A DNA stretch of 64,000 bases from Macrostomum hystrix (GCA_950097015.1 CATNEN010000001.1:5813001-5877000), one strand, 5' to 3'. Positions 9,782 to 21,773 are shown, counted from the first letter of the stretch. Made by a program: numbers and translations. Notes: generated by a model from the sequence alone, not told the origin.

Positions 9782-11653
9782 ATGCAATTCAAAGCCATTT
9801 TTGCTCTGCTCCTTATTTTCACTCTCGGTGAGCGCATTTGAGTAGTTTAAAAGCTTTCTCAATCTAGTAAACTCATACATAATCACTCCTGTATCCAGTG
9901 ATGGTCGCTTCTGGCAGCGGCCAATGCAAGAAGTTGAAACTCAAGCCCGTCAACGGATCCATTGTGATTAACAGCTCGGTGAGCAGCAGTCTACTCAATG
10001 GGTCGGGCTTTGCGTCTCACTTTGAGTGCCTGATTTGGTGCGGACAGAAAGGCTGCGCAGTCGCGATGTTCAACAAGACCAGCAGAATTTGTCAACTAGC
10101 TGTCATCGCTGACTCGTCGGGACAGTCGGGACTGGGAGGCAGCTACGAGAGTAAAAAGCTTGTAGCCTCTGACGATGGTACCGTGAGACTGTGGAAAGTG
10201 GACGACTCTGATCAGCTTCTGCTTATATACAGAGCTCCAAAAACAACCGTAGTGTTCAGAAGTGAGTCAAATAAATACATTTAGATAGTGCATATCACGA
10301 CGAGTACTTCAATCAACGAATAATTAATTCGTCATTTGATGCAATACCTCTTCCAGACAGTAGCACAGGTAGACTTGGTGTCATTCAGAACGTCGTCATC
10401 AACGTGACCGGCTGCTACCGCATTGAAGCTTTCGGAGCCGCTGGAGGAAGAGCCACCGGCGCCAGAAGTGCTTCCAACCGAGGAGGCAGGGGCGCCTCCG
10501 CCAGTGGCAGCTTCAGCCTCATCGCCGGAGTCCGACTGGACATTGTGGTCGGCCAGACAGGCGGTGACGCCTTTTGTGAGTATGGTACCGGTGGAGGCGG
10601 TGGCAGCTTTGTGTACGTCAGCGACGTCTTTGCTGACGAATGCCTCCTGCTCGTTGCCGCTGGTGGTGGAGGTGGAAGCGCTTATAGCTATAATGGTGAG
10701 TATTCTGGTCTCAGGGGTAAAGCATTATGCATCTGGTATTTACTTACATTTTATCAATGGAAACGTTCAATTCAGTTAGATTTTGAAGTCAGCCTTGATA
10801 TACTCGTACAAGAACATTTGCAGGTGGGCTGAGGGTACTGGCACATCATTTGGTGACAGTAGACCCGCGGGAACCGAGAGGCAATGCTGCCCATTCCGCT
10901 GATTCCTGAGCACACACGAATATCGTACGCAGGCACACACTAACACAGGGATATACATCTGTCCAGACTTCCTCATTGTCAGGCAGTGTCTTTCACTGGG
11001 CATTGAATGTCAGCTTTCATGCATTGCACGACAAGCCGCCAAGCCTTCTCTCCGCTGCTGCGCTCCAAATGAGTAGCCTTGCCGCGGATATCGAGGGAGC
11101 TTGGTGCGAGAGGCAAACGTGGTATCTCGACCATCGCATACCTGCTGTCAATATCTCAGGAGTTGACGGCATCGACGCCCACAATGGCGCGAACTCGTTT
11201 CCAACGACCGACTTCACGGGCAGCGGCGGTGTCGGAGGGCAGCCGGGTCTCGTGTCACCCGTCAGATTCCAATCCGCTCTTGACTTCGCCTGCGGTGGTC
11301 CAGGCGCCGGCTGGAACGGCTCGGCTCTGCCCGGCAGCTACTCCTTATTCGGAGGTCCTGGGCTGAGCCGCATCGACGGCTGGCTCGGCGGTGCTCGCAG
11401 CTCGACCTGCAACACCGGTGACGGTGGATTCGGCGGAGGCGGCGCCGGCGGAGGCTGCTGCTACTCACCGAAATTTGGTGCCAACGGCGGTGGCGGCGGA
11501 TTCAGCGGCGGCGGCGCCTCCTCTCACCCTGACGGAAGCGGTGGTGGCGGCGGATCCTTCTGCAGTGGCATGGGCTGCGTCACCACGTCAGGCGCCAACT
11601 TGGAGCTGCAGGGCCGAGTACTGCTCACCAGAGCTGGAGCTGTGTGCTCCTGA
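9782..11653 (+). CDS. Secreted PAN/apple-like + ALK-type glycine-rich domain protein
   Basis: Four exons join in phase to a 413-residue protein: 9782-9827, 9899-10261, 10357-10695 and 11160-11653 (TGA). Donors are GTGAGC, GTGAGT and GTGAGT; acceptors are atccag, ttccag and ctcag. Exon 1 encodes a signal peptide (MQFKAIFALLLIFTLG). Exon 2 has a Cys-rich apple/PAN-like module (SHFECLIWCGQKGCAVAMFN, RICQLAV). Exons 3-4 match the glycine-rich region of the ALK/LTK receptor ectodomain: GCYRIEAFGAAGG, RLDIVVGQTGGDA, GGGGGSFVYV, LLLVAAGGGGGSAY, then DGGFGGGGAGGG and a GRVLLTR end. No membrane helix or kinase is present, so it should be secreted. The third intron holds a SINE-A copy. In ALK/LTK this domain binds ALKAL cytokines; a soluble ligand-binding or matrix role here is inference. 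A broken paralogue lies 3.8 kb downstream. Confidence 0.82.
10815..11120 (-). repeat. tRNA-derived SINE, family A, inside an intron of the glycine-rich gene
   Basis: A minus-oriented copy with CTTCCTCATTGTCAGGCAGT, ACGACAAGCCGCCAAGCC, TTCTCTCCGCTGCTGCGC and a GGTGCGAGAGGCAAACG head. It ends about 40 bases before the acceptor of the last exon. Confidence 0.75.
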
Positions 11654-11699
11654 CACCGCTGTTAGGACTAGTACAATTCCCAACTGCGAATTTGCTGTG

Positions 11700-12550
11700 A
11701 ATCTGCACTTTATCAAACGCTTTATTGATATTTACATTTACAAAAGGGTGACCTGAAGCAGTCAAATTGCTTTTCGTGGGCTAAGAATCGAAGTCCAGAT
11801 CTCAATGTAGGAAGTCCAAAACTAACCATCAAGACGAAGCCTTTTGTTGTTGCTGTGCGACTTGATGGTTCTATTCATATTGTGTTTAATGCTTAAAAAG
11901 CTTTCTTAAAACTAATTAATACATCTGTGTGTCTCTGCAAAACTGTTATATAAGGCAGTGGAGAGTACTACGTAGGAAGTTTCGCACGCGCGTATATGTT
12001 TTACTCGATTCGTCCTTGGTTACTAGGTGTAGATTCTATTATTATTTTTTGGTTCATTGTAGCTGCGACAGTCTAAAGTCCACTGAATTTTAGCCTCTCA
12101 ATCACTTTATCATCTACAGAAACTTTACTCATCACACCAAAATACTGGCCTAATTAATTATTTAAACTAATTATACTTTTTAATTCCATCAAGAATGAAA
12201 GTTTTGAGCTTCAAACTGAAAGAAAAAAAGCAAAAAATTCAATTAAGCATTGCCTGTCACCGTTATCGTTATGCAAGTCATCAGACTGTGACAGTTGAAA
12301 CTGGTCATATGAGTGGAGGGGACCCAGATATGATCTGAATGACTAGACAGCTGTCATTCTATCACCACCATCACACCAAAATTTTTGCCATTTTTCACGG
12401 TATCCGAGCAACGCTTCACACCTTTCCATGCTTGCTGTTTTTCTTCAAACCATTGCAAGTACTATTCATGGTTTGAACAAGATATTTTGAAGTTTTAATG
12501 TGATTCTATGATATTCAGCTGTGAAACTTAAATGCAATAGTTTCAACAAA
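11700..12550. other. Downstream flank of the glycine-rich gene, no gene seen
   Basis: AT-rich sequence between the stop at 11653 and the giant 19-bp array. No exon-like structure is visible and no clear AATAAA signal was found near the stop. Confidence 0.5.
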
Positions 12551-15350
12551 CTTGCATTGTTCGGACAGGATTGCATAGTTTGGACAGGATTGCATAGTTT
12601 GGACAGGATTGCATTGTTTGGACAGGATTGCATAGTTTGGACAGGATTGCACAGTTTGGACAGGATTGCATAGTTTGGACAGGATTGCATAGTTTGGACA
12701 GGATTGCACAGTTTGGACAGGATTGCATAGTTTGGACAGGATTGCACAGTTTGGACAGGATTGCACAGTTTGGACAGGATTGCACAGTTTGGACAGGATT
12801 GCACAGTTTGGACAGGATTGCACAGTTTGGACAGGATTGCATAGTTTGGACAGGATTGCACAGTTTGGACAGGATTGCACAGTTTGGACAGGATTGCATA
12901 GTTTGGACAGGATTGCATAGTTTGGACAGGATTGCATAGTTTGGACAGGATTGCACAGTTTGGACAGGATTGCATAGTTTGGACAGGATTGCATAGTTTG
13001 GACAGGATTGCACAGTTTGGACAGGATTGCATAGTTTGGACAGTATTGCACAGTTTGGACAGGATTGCATAGTTTGGACAGGATTGCACAGTTTGGACAG
13101 GATTGCACAGTTTGGACAGGATTGCACAGTTTGGACAGGATTGCATAGTTTGGACAGGATTGCATAGTTTGGACAGGATTGCACAGTTTGGACAGGATTG
13201 CATAGTTTGGACAGGATTGCACAGTTTGGACAGGATTGCATAGTTTGGACAGTATTGCACAGTTTGGACAGGATTGCATAGTTTGGACAGGATTGCACAG
13301 TTTGGACAGGATTGCACAGTTTGGACAGGATTGCACAGTTTGGACAGGATTGCATAGTTTGGACAGGATTGCACAGTTTGGACAGGATTGCATAGTTTGG
13401 ACAGTATTGCACAGTTTGGACAGGATTGCATAGTTTGGACAGGATTGCACAGTTTGGACAGGATTGCATAGTTTGGACAGGATTGCACAGTTTGGACAGG
13501 ATTGCACAGTTTGGACAGGATTGCACAGTTTGGACAGGATTGCATAGTTTAGACAGGATTGCATAGTTTGGACAGGATTGCACAGTTTGGACAGGATTGC
13601 ACAGTTTGGACAGGATTGCACAGTTTGGACAGGATTGCACAGTTTGGACAGGATTGCACAGTTTAGACAGGATTGCATAGTTTAGACAGGATTGCACAGT
13701 TTGGACAGGATTGCACAGTTTGGACAGGATTGCACAGTTTGGACAGGATTGCACAGTTTGGACAGGATTGCACAGTTTGGACAGGATTGCATAGTTTAGA
13801 CAGGATTGCATAGTTTAGACAGGATTGCACAGTTTGGACAGGATTGCACAGTTTGAACAGGATTGCATAGTTTGGACAGGATTGCACAGTTTGGACAGGA
13901 TTGCACAGTTTGGACAGGATTGCATAGTTTGGACAGGATTGCATAGTTTGGACAGGATTGCACAGTTTGAACAGGATTGCATAGTTTGGACAGGATTGCA
14001 TAGTTTGAACAGGATTGCATAGTTTGGACAGGATTGCATAGTTTGGACAGGATTGCATAGTTTGGACAGGATTGCATAGTTTGGACAGGATTGTATAGTT
14101 TGGACAGGATTGCACAGTTTGAACAGGATTGCATAGTTTGGACAGGATTGCATAGTTTGAACAGGATTGCATAGTTTGGACAGGATTGCACAGTTTGAAC
14201 AGGATTGCACAGTTTGAACAGGATTGCATAGTTTGAACAGGATTGCACAGTTTGAACAGGATTGCACAGTTTGAACAGGATTGCATAGTTTGGACAGGAT
14301 TGCATAGTTTGAACAGGATTGCATAGTTTGGACAGGATTGCACAGTTTGAACAGGATTGCACAGTTTGAACAGGATTGCATAGTTTGGACAGGATTGCAC
14401 AGTTTGAACAGGATTGCACAGTTTGGACAGGATTGCATAGTTTGGACAGGATTGCATAGTTTGGACAGGATTGTATAGTTTGGACAGGATTGCACAGTTT
14501 GAACAGGATTGCACAGTTTGAACAGGATTGCATAGTTTGAACAGGATTGCACAGTTTGAACAGGATTGCACAGTTTGAACAGGATTGCATAGTTTGAACA
14601 GGATTGCACAGTTTGAACAGGATTGCACAGTTTGAACAGGATTGCATAGTTTGGACAGGATTGCATAGTTTGAACAGGATTGCATAGTTTGGACAGGATT
14701 GCACAGTTTGAACAGGATTGCACAGTTTGAACAGGATTGCATAGTTTGGACAGGATTGCACAGTTTGAACAGGATTGCACAGTTTGGACAGGATTGCATA
14801 GTTTGGACAGGATTGCATAGTTTGGACAGGATTGTATAGTTTGGACAGGATTGCATAGTTTGGACAGGATTGCATAGTTTGGACAGGATTGCATAGTTTG
14901 GACAGGATTGCACAGTTTGGACAGGATTGCATAGTTTGGACAGGATTGCACAGTTTGAACAGGATTGCACAGTTTGGACAGGATTGCACAGTTTGAACAG
15001 GATTGCATAGTTTGGACAGGATTGCACAGTTTGGACAGGATTGCATAGTTTGGACAGGATTGCATAGTTTGGACAGGATTGCACAGTTTGGACAGGATTG
15101 CACAGTTTGGACAGGATTGCACAGTTTGGACAGGATTGCATAGTTTGGACAGGATTGCATAGTTTGAACAGGCATAGTTTGGACAGGATTGCACAGTTTG
15201 GACAGGATTGCACAGTTTGGACAGGATTGCACAGTTTGGACAGGATTGTACAGTTTGGACAGGATTGCATAGTTTGGACAGGATTGCACAGTTTGGACAG
15301 GATTGCATAGTTTGGACAGGATTGCACAGTTTGGACAGGATTACACAGTT
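12551..15350. repeat. Giant minisatellite, 19-bp unit, about 147 copies
   Basis: Uninterrupted tandem copies of TTTGGACAGGATTGCATAG. Two sites vary independently: T/C in GCATAG/GCACAG, and G/A in TTGGAC/TTGAAC. The TTGAAC variant is confined to about 13850-15170, so the array has a left and a right half. Rare variants recur at multiples of 19 bp (CAGTATTG near 13041, 13250, 13402; TTGTATAG near 14091, 14471, 14832), showing higher-order duplication of blocks of up to 20 units. Because 19 is not a multiple of 3 and the unit lacks stops on the minus strand, all three minus frames stay open; these long frames are a by-product, not genes. Confidence 0.97.
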
Positions 15351-15471
15351 GCCCTAAGAAAGTGACTCCGTCAGGACGAGCATAAAATGCAAAGCAGGCA
15401 GCTGCTAAGTCTGCTCCCACAAAAGCTTCAGCGACAACTCGGAAGATAAGATAAGATTAAAAACATTCGCA

Positions 15472-16760
15472 ATGTGTCACAAGGCAGCTGTTGTTCTCCT
15501 GATTTTTTGCTAAATCACTTCGATCAGCGGCTCTAGTCGAAATTTCGAACTCGTTGCCAACGAAAGCTTCACGATTGACAGCTCGGCAAGCACCAGCGTG
15601 TTCAACGAGTTCGATGTCCGCTCTGAGGGCGACTGTCTGATGAGGTGCCATTAGAGACAGAGAGGCTGCGCTCCCGCCATCACGAATGAGACCAGACGCC
15701 TCTGTCACCTGGCTGTGATCAACAATGAGTCAGCGGGTCGGCCGGGTCCCGCGGGCAGTCACGTGACCAGACAGCTGGGTGGTTCGGTAATGATCTGGAA
15801 GGCGGATGACTTCGATCTGCAGCTTCGAAGTCGCGCTTCAAATATTTTCGATCTTCGTAGTGAGTACTAAATTAAATAACAAGTAATCAACTTTATCAAA
15901 GGAAATTTTAAGTAAAAACTATCGAATATTTACATTAGATAGCAGCACTGGCAGGCTTGTAGTCGTCCAGAACGTCACCGTCAATGCCACCGGCTGCTAT
16001 TACATCGCAGCCTTCGGAGCTGCGGGAGGACGAAGCGTCCAAGCTACCACCAGTGCCGTCCGCCCTGGCAGAGGCGCCTCTGCTGCTGGAACATTTAGAC
16101 TCGTCTATGGCACCCAACTTGACATTGTGGTCGGACATGCGGGTGGCAACTCGACCTGTTTTTTCGGCGCTGGCGGAGGTGGCGGCAGCTTCGTGTACGT
16201 CAAAGACGGCTCCGGCAGCACTCAGCTGCTCGTAGCAGCCGGGGCGGCGGAGGAAGCCCCCACGCTTTTAGCGGTGAGTCGGGAAATGAAATTCAAACTA
16301 TTACTTTGATTTAGCCACGCAGTTTAATCTGCAGTGCTAGTAAACCCAACCTAGGCATGGACGGTTCCGACTCTGATAGCGGCACTGACTCTAATCCGAA
16401 AAGCAGCTCCTACACGGGCCGCGCGGCGGCGTTGGAGGGCAGCCGGGCCTTGTATCTGCAATGCGTCAGTCAATTGACTACTCATGTGGTGGCCCCGGTG
16501 CCGGCTGGAACAGCTCGATTGTGCCCTGTAACTACTCCGACTTCGAAGGTCCCGGGCTGAGCCGCATCGACGGCTGGCTCGGCGGTGCACGCAATGCCTC
16601 CTGCAGCATGGGTGAAGGCGGCTTCGGCGGAGGCGGCGGCTGCTGCACTTATCCCCTTTGGGGTGCCAGCGGCGGCGGTGGCGGCGGCGGCTGTGTCACC
16701 ATCGCGGGAGCCAACTTGGAGCTGCACGGGCGGGTTCTGCTGGGCTTTACTGGAGCATAG
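15472..16760 (+). pseudogene. Broken paralogue of the PAN/ALK-glycine-rich gene
   Basis: Collinear with the intact gene at 9782-11653: signal-like MCHKAAVVLLIFC at 15472, an apple-like segment (SEGDCLMRC), a glycine-rich segment (TGCYYIAAFGAAGGR, LDIVVGHAGGN, GGGGGSFVYV) and the last-exon block (CGGPGAGWNSS, GPGLSRIDGWLGGAR, ANLELHGRVLL). Defects seen directly: a stop straight after the signal-like segment where the donor should be; an in-frame TAG in the apple segment just after the LMRCH residues; a frame change that turns the expected Ala-Ala-(Gly)n into AAGAAEEAPT near 16245; a further frame change in the last exon; and a deletion of the Gly/Ser block near the C-terminus. A correct-looking GTGAGT donor and acceptor between the former exons 2 and 3 survive. 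Non-functional paralogue is the simplest reading. Confidence 0.75.
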
Positions 16761-17119
16761 TGCAATTAAGGCCTCATAGCAACAGTTACTGGCCAAGAGG
16801 AAAGACGATGTGATAGAGTGCTTGGCCTTTGCACTTGACCTTGACCTAGAAATAACTAAAATTTGGAATATGAAATGCACGGTTTGAGACTTAATCTCTA
16901 ACTCGGAAATAGCTTGCCAAAAAGTATCTTATCTGGCGTCAACTCTAGTGTCGATCGTATAAATAGCAAAAAACATTTCTGAAGCAGCGGCTAAAATGAA
17001 GTTGCATGATTTTAATACCGTACAACTCGATATATTTAGAAACTTACTACTCGTATTGAGTCATATAATATTCTTCATGATTAAAATAAACAAATGGTTT
17101 GTATCTGCTTATTTCAATT

Positions 17120-17560
17120 TCTAAAACCCATTTCTTATCGGCATCAAGAGCGGATTTCGTCTTTGCAGGTCCATAAATGATCAGTTTGCCATCATCAGTT
17201 GTTTGGTCGACGTCTGCAAGACCCACCAACGAGCTCCGTCCATCGTATCGTGTTTTTTATTTTAAAGGCGTTTGACTTGGTCTTCAGGCTTAGTAATCGC
17301 ATGACTGCTATCTTCCCAGCGTTCCCTGCACTCATTTAAGTGGTGATTTTACAGCGAAATAAAGATATAGCGATCGTAAACGTCCAGTAGAGCGAACGGC
17401 AGAGGAATTCAGCATAAGCTCCGGTGTTTTCAAGGGCGCTTCACTGGACCCTCTGCTCTTTATCCTGGTGGTGCCCTACGTACTGGTTCTGTCCCGAAGT
17501 GATGACGTCGCTCTCATGTACGACGACGCGACATTGTGCGATTCTTAATGTCGCGACATT
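17120..17560 (+). mobile_element. LINE reverse-transcriptase remnant (plus strand)
   Basis: Fragments of RT motifs are readable with frame breaks: SGFRLCRSINDQFAI (the GFR..RST.DQ motif), FKAFDLVFR (FKKAFDSV), SLDPLLFILVVPYVL (the LAP.LFI..LDYVL motif), then a decayed YADD-like LMYDDATLC. This order is typical of RTE/R4/CR1-group LINE polymerases. No intact frame remains. The subfamily is not resolved. Confidence 0.65.
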
Positions 17561-17879
17561 GTCACGACCTCATGGCTGATTATCCTGCCTTTTCAATATT
17601 TTGCGTGGAGGCTAGTTCCAAACGAAAGAATCACAAAAGAATTTTGATTGTGAGAACTTTGCGACTAACCTCTATTTTTTTCGGGTGAAATTTCCGAGTT
17701 CAAACTAAGAATAGCTCGCGTTGACGTCCTGTTTCTCATGAGGGTACGTGATCTGAGATCGAAAAATATCTGTGTAAAAACTCACGCTCAAAAATGAACA
17801 TTTGGAGCAAGTTTGATAATGGTATTCATTTCTCAAACCCTTAGTCTGGGAAAAAATGCGAGTATATATAAGTTCACGT

Positions 17880-18300
17880 CGCGCAAGAATAATAATAATA
17901 ATAATAATAGTTACGCCCCACGCCGACCACGAAAAGTGGCGAAGAGGGGGAGCGTCAAATCGCGCGCTTCAGTGCCAGGTCTCTGATGTGCTTCACGCCT
18001 GCCGCCTGGCTGGGTGCTCGGGCGTCTTCAAAAAGTCGGTCAATTATAGCGGGCTGATCGTCCCTGGCCGCGCCTGCGCGGTCCCTGCGAGGTCCACAGC
18101 ATGACATCCTGCAGCGGCTCTGGGCAGTAGGCTTCGGCGCGGATGACATGCCCGGCCAGCCGCAGGCGCCGCTGACTCAGCAGGACAGAAGGCCGCGTTA
18201 GGCGCGCACGCTGGTAGAGGGACTCGGTTGTCTCGCTGCCAGGGCCGCGGCGGGCACCGAAAGCGGCGCGAACTGGAGAAATCTTATGATAATTCCGAGG
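17880..18300 (-). mobile_element. LINE 3' end with (TTA)n tail (minus strand)
   Basis: On the minus strand the C-terminal tail of a LINE ORF2 is readable (LSQRRLRLAGHVIRAEAY, then GPRRRGQGR), followed by a short 3' end and a (TTA)n run (17889-17911), the usual microsatellite-type tail of such elements. A frame break occurs after SARYN. It is GC-rich compared with its surroundings and opposite in orientation to the RT remnant at 17.1-17.6 kb, so it is a separate insertion. Confidence 0.6.
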
Positions 18301-18363
18301 TTTCTATCCATTATGCCTTTTGTCCGTTGGTCTATATTTATAGGGCGGTTGTTCACTGCAAGC

Positions 18364-18772
18364 ATGGGGCTGGATAGAATGAAAATAACTAAATTTCATC
18401 AGCAGGTTCAGTTTGACAACTGCGACTTCATGACAGATGTAAGTCTATAATACAATGAGCTAGGTTACAAATTTTATACTTCTTCCTCTTACGTTTCAGA
18501 CAGCCAACGCCACGAGTCTGCCATCTAGCTGCGGTCTTCATTTGCACCACAAGTCAAGCAACAGCGTTCTCTGGTGCTCAACTTATCAACCGTCGCGAGT
18601 TGTTTTCGAACGCCGCTCGAAGGTGTTCTGGGTTCGAATGAAAGTCAGGAGGCAGTCTTATTTCAGAGAAACGTGTGAGCTTATAACTGCTCGGTGTCGG
18701 TTTATTTATCGAGTGACCAATCGAAAGTTCAAGAAAGCTTTAGTTCTAGAAGTTTCCGGAAAGCGTAAATAA
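18364..18772 (+). CDS. Small two-exon candidate gene, unknown product
   Basis: ATG at 18364; exon 1 ends at 18438 before GTAAGT; a polypyrimidine acceptor (cttacgtttcag) precedes exon 2 at 18500; phases match (both 0), giving 115 residues ending at TAA 18770-18772. Exon 2 is basic with four or more Cys (SSCGLHLHHKSSN, VLWCST, VVFERRSKVFWVRMKVRR, RCRFIYRVTNRKFKK). The FERRSKVFWVRMKV segment faintly recalls the last strands of a CUB domain, but I cannot confirm this. It could be an isolated pair of exons of a larger gene or a chance frame. It lies 60 bases after a LINE remnant. Confidence 0.35.
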
Positions 18773-18779
18773 ATTATAG

Positions 18780-19730
18780 TTCGATATTTGCACTACTCTA
18801 CTATAATAGCGGCAGTGCAAGGAAAAACGCAAGTTAGTCAATACTACACAACTTTTCGTAAACAGATCAGTTATCCAAAGGTTCTCAACGTCTAGCTACC
18901 TCTCCGACGCTGAGCGAATCGTTGTCGTCAGAGTCACAGCTCAGGCGGGCCAGTGGCAGGTGTATATATTTCGTCATCATTGTGATCGCTTTAGGTATCG
19001 ACGTATATCTGTCATCGCCAGTAATTTATTGTTTTTTCAACAAATTTAAGAACTTAAAGAAGAAATCAATGTCTATCGGAGAATCACTTCAAATTTTAAG
19101 AGTAAGCTCATCGCTTTCCTAGAAATAGAGTTTGTTTTTTAGAGACATAAATATTCTTAGTAACACAACCGAATTCTTTGAAACACAATTCCTTTTCACA
19201 AAATACAGTTGTGAAAAAACTTAAGAAGCACCACTGCTTCCCTTTAAAGCGCCACTTATTTCAGTTTTAATTCGCAAGCTGTGGATGAATCAGTGAAGCG
19301 ATGGACTGAATCCATTGTTGGCTAGCCATTGTGACTGAGTTAGTTTTATTCTTTTGAGTCTAATGCTATTTTCATTAGAACTAGTCTATTGTGGCGATGT
19401 TTCATTCCATTTTCTAATGCCAACGAGTTCAAGCGATTTTTTAAAGGTGCAAAATTTTACACTCCAATAATATAGTTTAGTCAAGTATTCTGTGACTAAA
19501 GTATTAATGTCATTGCTATCCGACAGGACTAATTTGTTAGTCTTTTTTTAATTTGGTGATAGTGAAGCCCGGTAGCAAAATTTGATGGTGATATGAACTA
19601 GAAAACTAAAAAAAAAGAATTTTTTTTGATAAAATATGATTTACCACGTTATCGTAATAACCTTATTTTGTTTCTTATTTAAATAAACAATAACTTGACC
19701 ACAGAGGTACAGCTGATGTTAACAATGTGA
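18780..19730. other. Gene-free stretch
   Basis: AT-rich, no exon-like structure or repeat recognised, up to the start of the 19-bp array at 19.73 kb. Confidence 0.5.
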
Positions 19731-19731
19731 T

Positions 19732-20361
19732 GTGGAGCGTCAGGAGAGGCATTGGGTGTCAGGAGAGGTATTGGGTGTCAGGAGAAGCACTGGGTGTCAG
19801 GAGAAGCACTGGGTGTCAGGAGAAGCATTGGGTGTCAGAAGATGCATTGGGTGTCAGGGAAGGTATTGGTTGTCAGGAGAAGCACTGGGTGTCAGGAGAT
19901 GCACAGGGCGTCAGGAAAGGCATTGGGTGTCAGGAGAGGCATTGGGTGTCAGGAGAGGCACTGGATGTCAGGAGAGGCACTGGATGTCAGGAGAAGCATT
20001 GGGTGTCAGGAAAAAGCATTGGATGTCAGCTAATGCATTGGGTGTCAGGAGAGGCACTGGGTGTCAGGAGAAGCATTGGGTGTCAGGAAAGGCATTGGGT
20101 GTCAGGGAAGGTATTGGTTGTCAGGAGAAGCACTGGGTGTCAGGAGATGCACAGGGCGTCAGGAAAGGCATTGGGTGTCAGGAGAGGCATTGGGTGTCAG
20201 GAGAGGCACTGGATGTCAGGAGAAGCATTGGGTGTCAGGAAAAAGCATTGGATGTCAGCTACTGCATTGGGTGTCAGGAGAGGCACTGGGTGTCAGGAGA
20301 AGCATTGGGTGTCAGGAAAGGCATTGGGTGTCAGGAAAAAGCATTGGATGTCAGCTAATGC
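19732..20361. repeat. Minisatellite, 19-bp unit, about 33 copies, with a duplicated block
   Basis: The unit is GCATTGGGTGTCAGGAGAG, with variants (TGGATGTCAG, AGGAAAAAGC, CACAGGGCGTC). The order of variants from about 19858 to 20040 reappears from about 20105 to 20358, so a block of roughly 250-300 bp was duplicated as a whole. All three plus frames are open only because of the 19-bp period. Confidence 0.95.
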
Positions 20362-20749
20362 TAAAGCTGTTACAAATATATGATCAACATTTTAAAAGTC
20401 TAGTCTCCAAATTCAAGAAACAATTTAGTATTAAAATGATATTCATTAGCAAGACTTGCTACAAACAAAGCATTGTCTTGGAGCGGAATGACTAAAGATA
20501 GTCACATATTTATTGTCTGAGCCAAACAGTATAAAAATCACACTGGTGCGAACGACAGACACATAATATGGGCCTACATAAGTAAATTATAATAAAAAAT
20601 TTGATAAAGTTTCAGGCAAATACACTAAGTTATAAACAACTACTTTAATGACAATTCTAAAATAAGAGATAAGAAAGCGATAAAACTTATTACCATGGTT
20701 TTATACGAGCCGTAATTACAGCAAGTTATTAATATTATTAAAATAATCT

Positions 20750-21717
20750 GCAGTTATCCCCAAACACAATCCAATCCACCAGTTTATCAGCAGTTATCCC
20801 CAACTACACAATCCAATCCACCAGTTTATCAGCAGTTATCCCCAACTACACAATCCAATCCACCAGTTTATCAGCAGTTATCCCCAACTACACAATCCAA
20901 TCCACCAGTTTATCAGCAGTTATCCCAGCTACACAATCCAATCCACCAGTTTATCAGCAGTTATCCCCAACTACACAATCCAATCCACCAGTTTATCAGC
21001 AGTTATCCCAGCTACACAATCCAATCCACCAGTTTATCAGCAGTTATCCCCAACTACACAATCCAATCCACCAGTTTATCAGCAGTTATCCCCAGCTACA
21101 CAATCCAATCCACCAGTTTAGCAGCAGTTATCCCCAACAACACAATCCAATCCACCAGTTTATCAGCAGTTATCCCAGCTACACAATCCAATCCACCAGT
21201 TTATCAGCAGTTATCCCCAACTACACAATCCAATCCACCAGTTTATCAGCAGTTATCCCCAACTAAACAATCCAATCCACCAGTTTATCAGCAGTTATCC
21301 CCAACTAAACAATCCAATCCACCAGTTTATCAGCAGTTATCCCCAACTACACAATCCAATCCACCAGTTTATCAGCAGTTATCCCCAACTACACAATCCA
21401 ATCCACCAGTTTATCAGCAGTTATCCCAGCTACACAATCCAATCCACCAGTTTATCAGCAGTTATCCCCAACTACGCAATCCAATCCACCAGTTTATCAG
21501 CAGTTATCCCCAACTACGCAATCCAATCCACCAGTTTATCAGCAGTTATCCCCAACTACACAATCCAATCCACCAGTTTATCAGCAGTTATCCCCAGCTA
21601 CACAATCCAATCCACCAGTTTATCAGCAGTTACCCCCAACTACACAATCCAATCCACCAGTTTATCAGCAGTTATCCCCAACTACACAATCCAATCCACC
21701 AGTTTATCAGCAGTTAT
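20750..21717. repeat. Minisatellite, 42-bp unit, about 23 copies
   Basis: The unit contains CAGCAGTTATCCCCAACTAC, ACAATCCAATCCACCAGTTT and AT. A 41-bp variant (TTATCCCAGCTAC) is interspersed. It ends about 50 bases beyond the likely polyadenylation signal of ARL8. Confidence 0.95.
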
Positions 21718-21767
21718 CTTCAATGTATAAGGAAAAATCGAACGGTCGTATTTAAAAACAGAATAAT

Positions 21768-21773
21768 TTTATT
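21768..21773 (-). other. Likely polyadenylation signal of ARL8 (AATAAA)
   Basis: AATAAA on the minus strand, about 290 bases downstream of the ARL8 stop codon, the nearest canonical hexamer in the expected place. Confidence 0.4.

Noticed and set aside
12466-15420. Very long reading frames (up to 585 codons) with a 19-residue repeat on all three minus frames
   Set aside because: They follow from a 19-bp unit lacking stop codons; a non-multiple-of-3 period opens every frame equally. No start context, splice sites or composition of a real protein.
17047-17229. 60-codon minus-strand frame
   Set aside because: It overlaps, on the opposite strand, the recognisable RT motif GFR..RS..DQ of the LINE remnant, so it is a shadow of that element.
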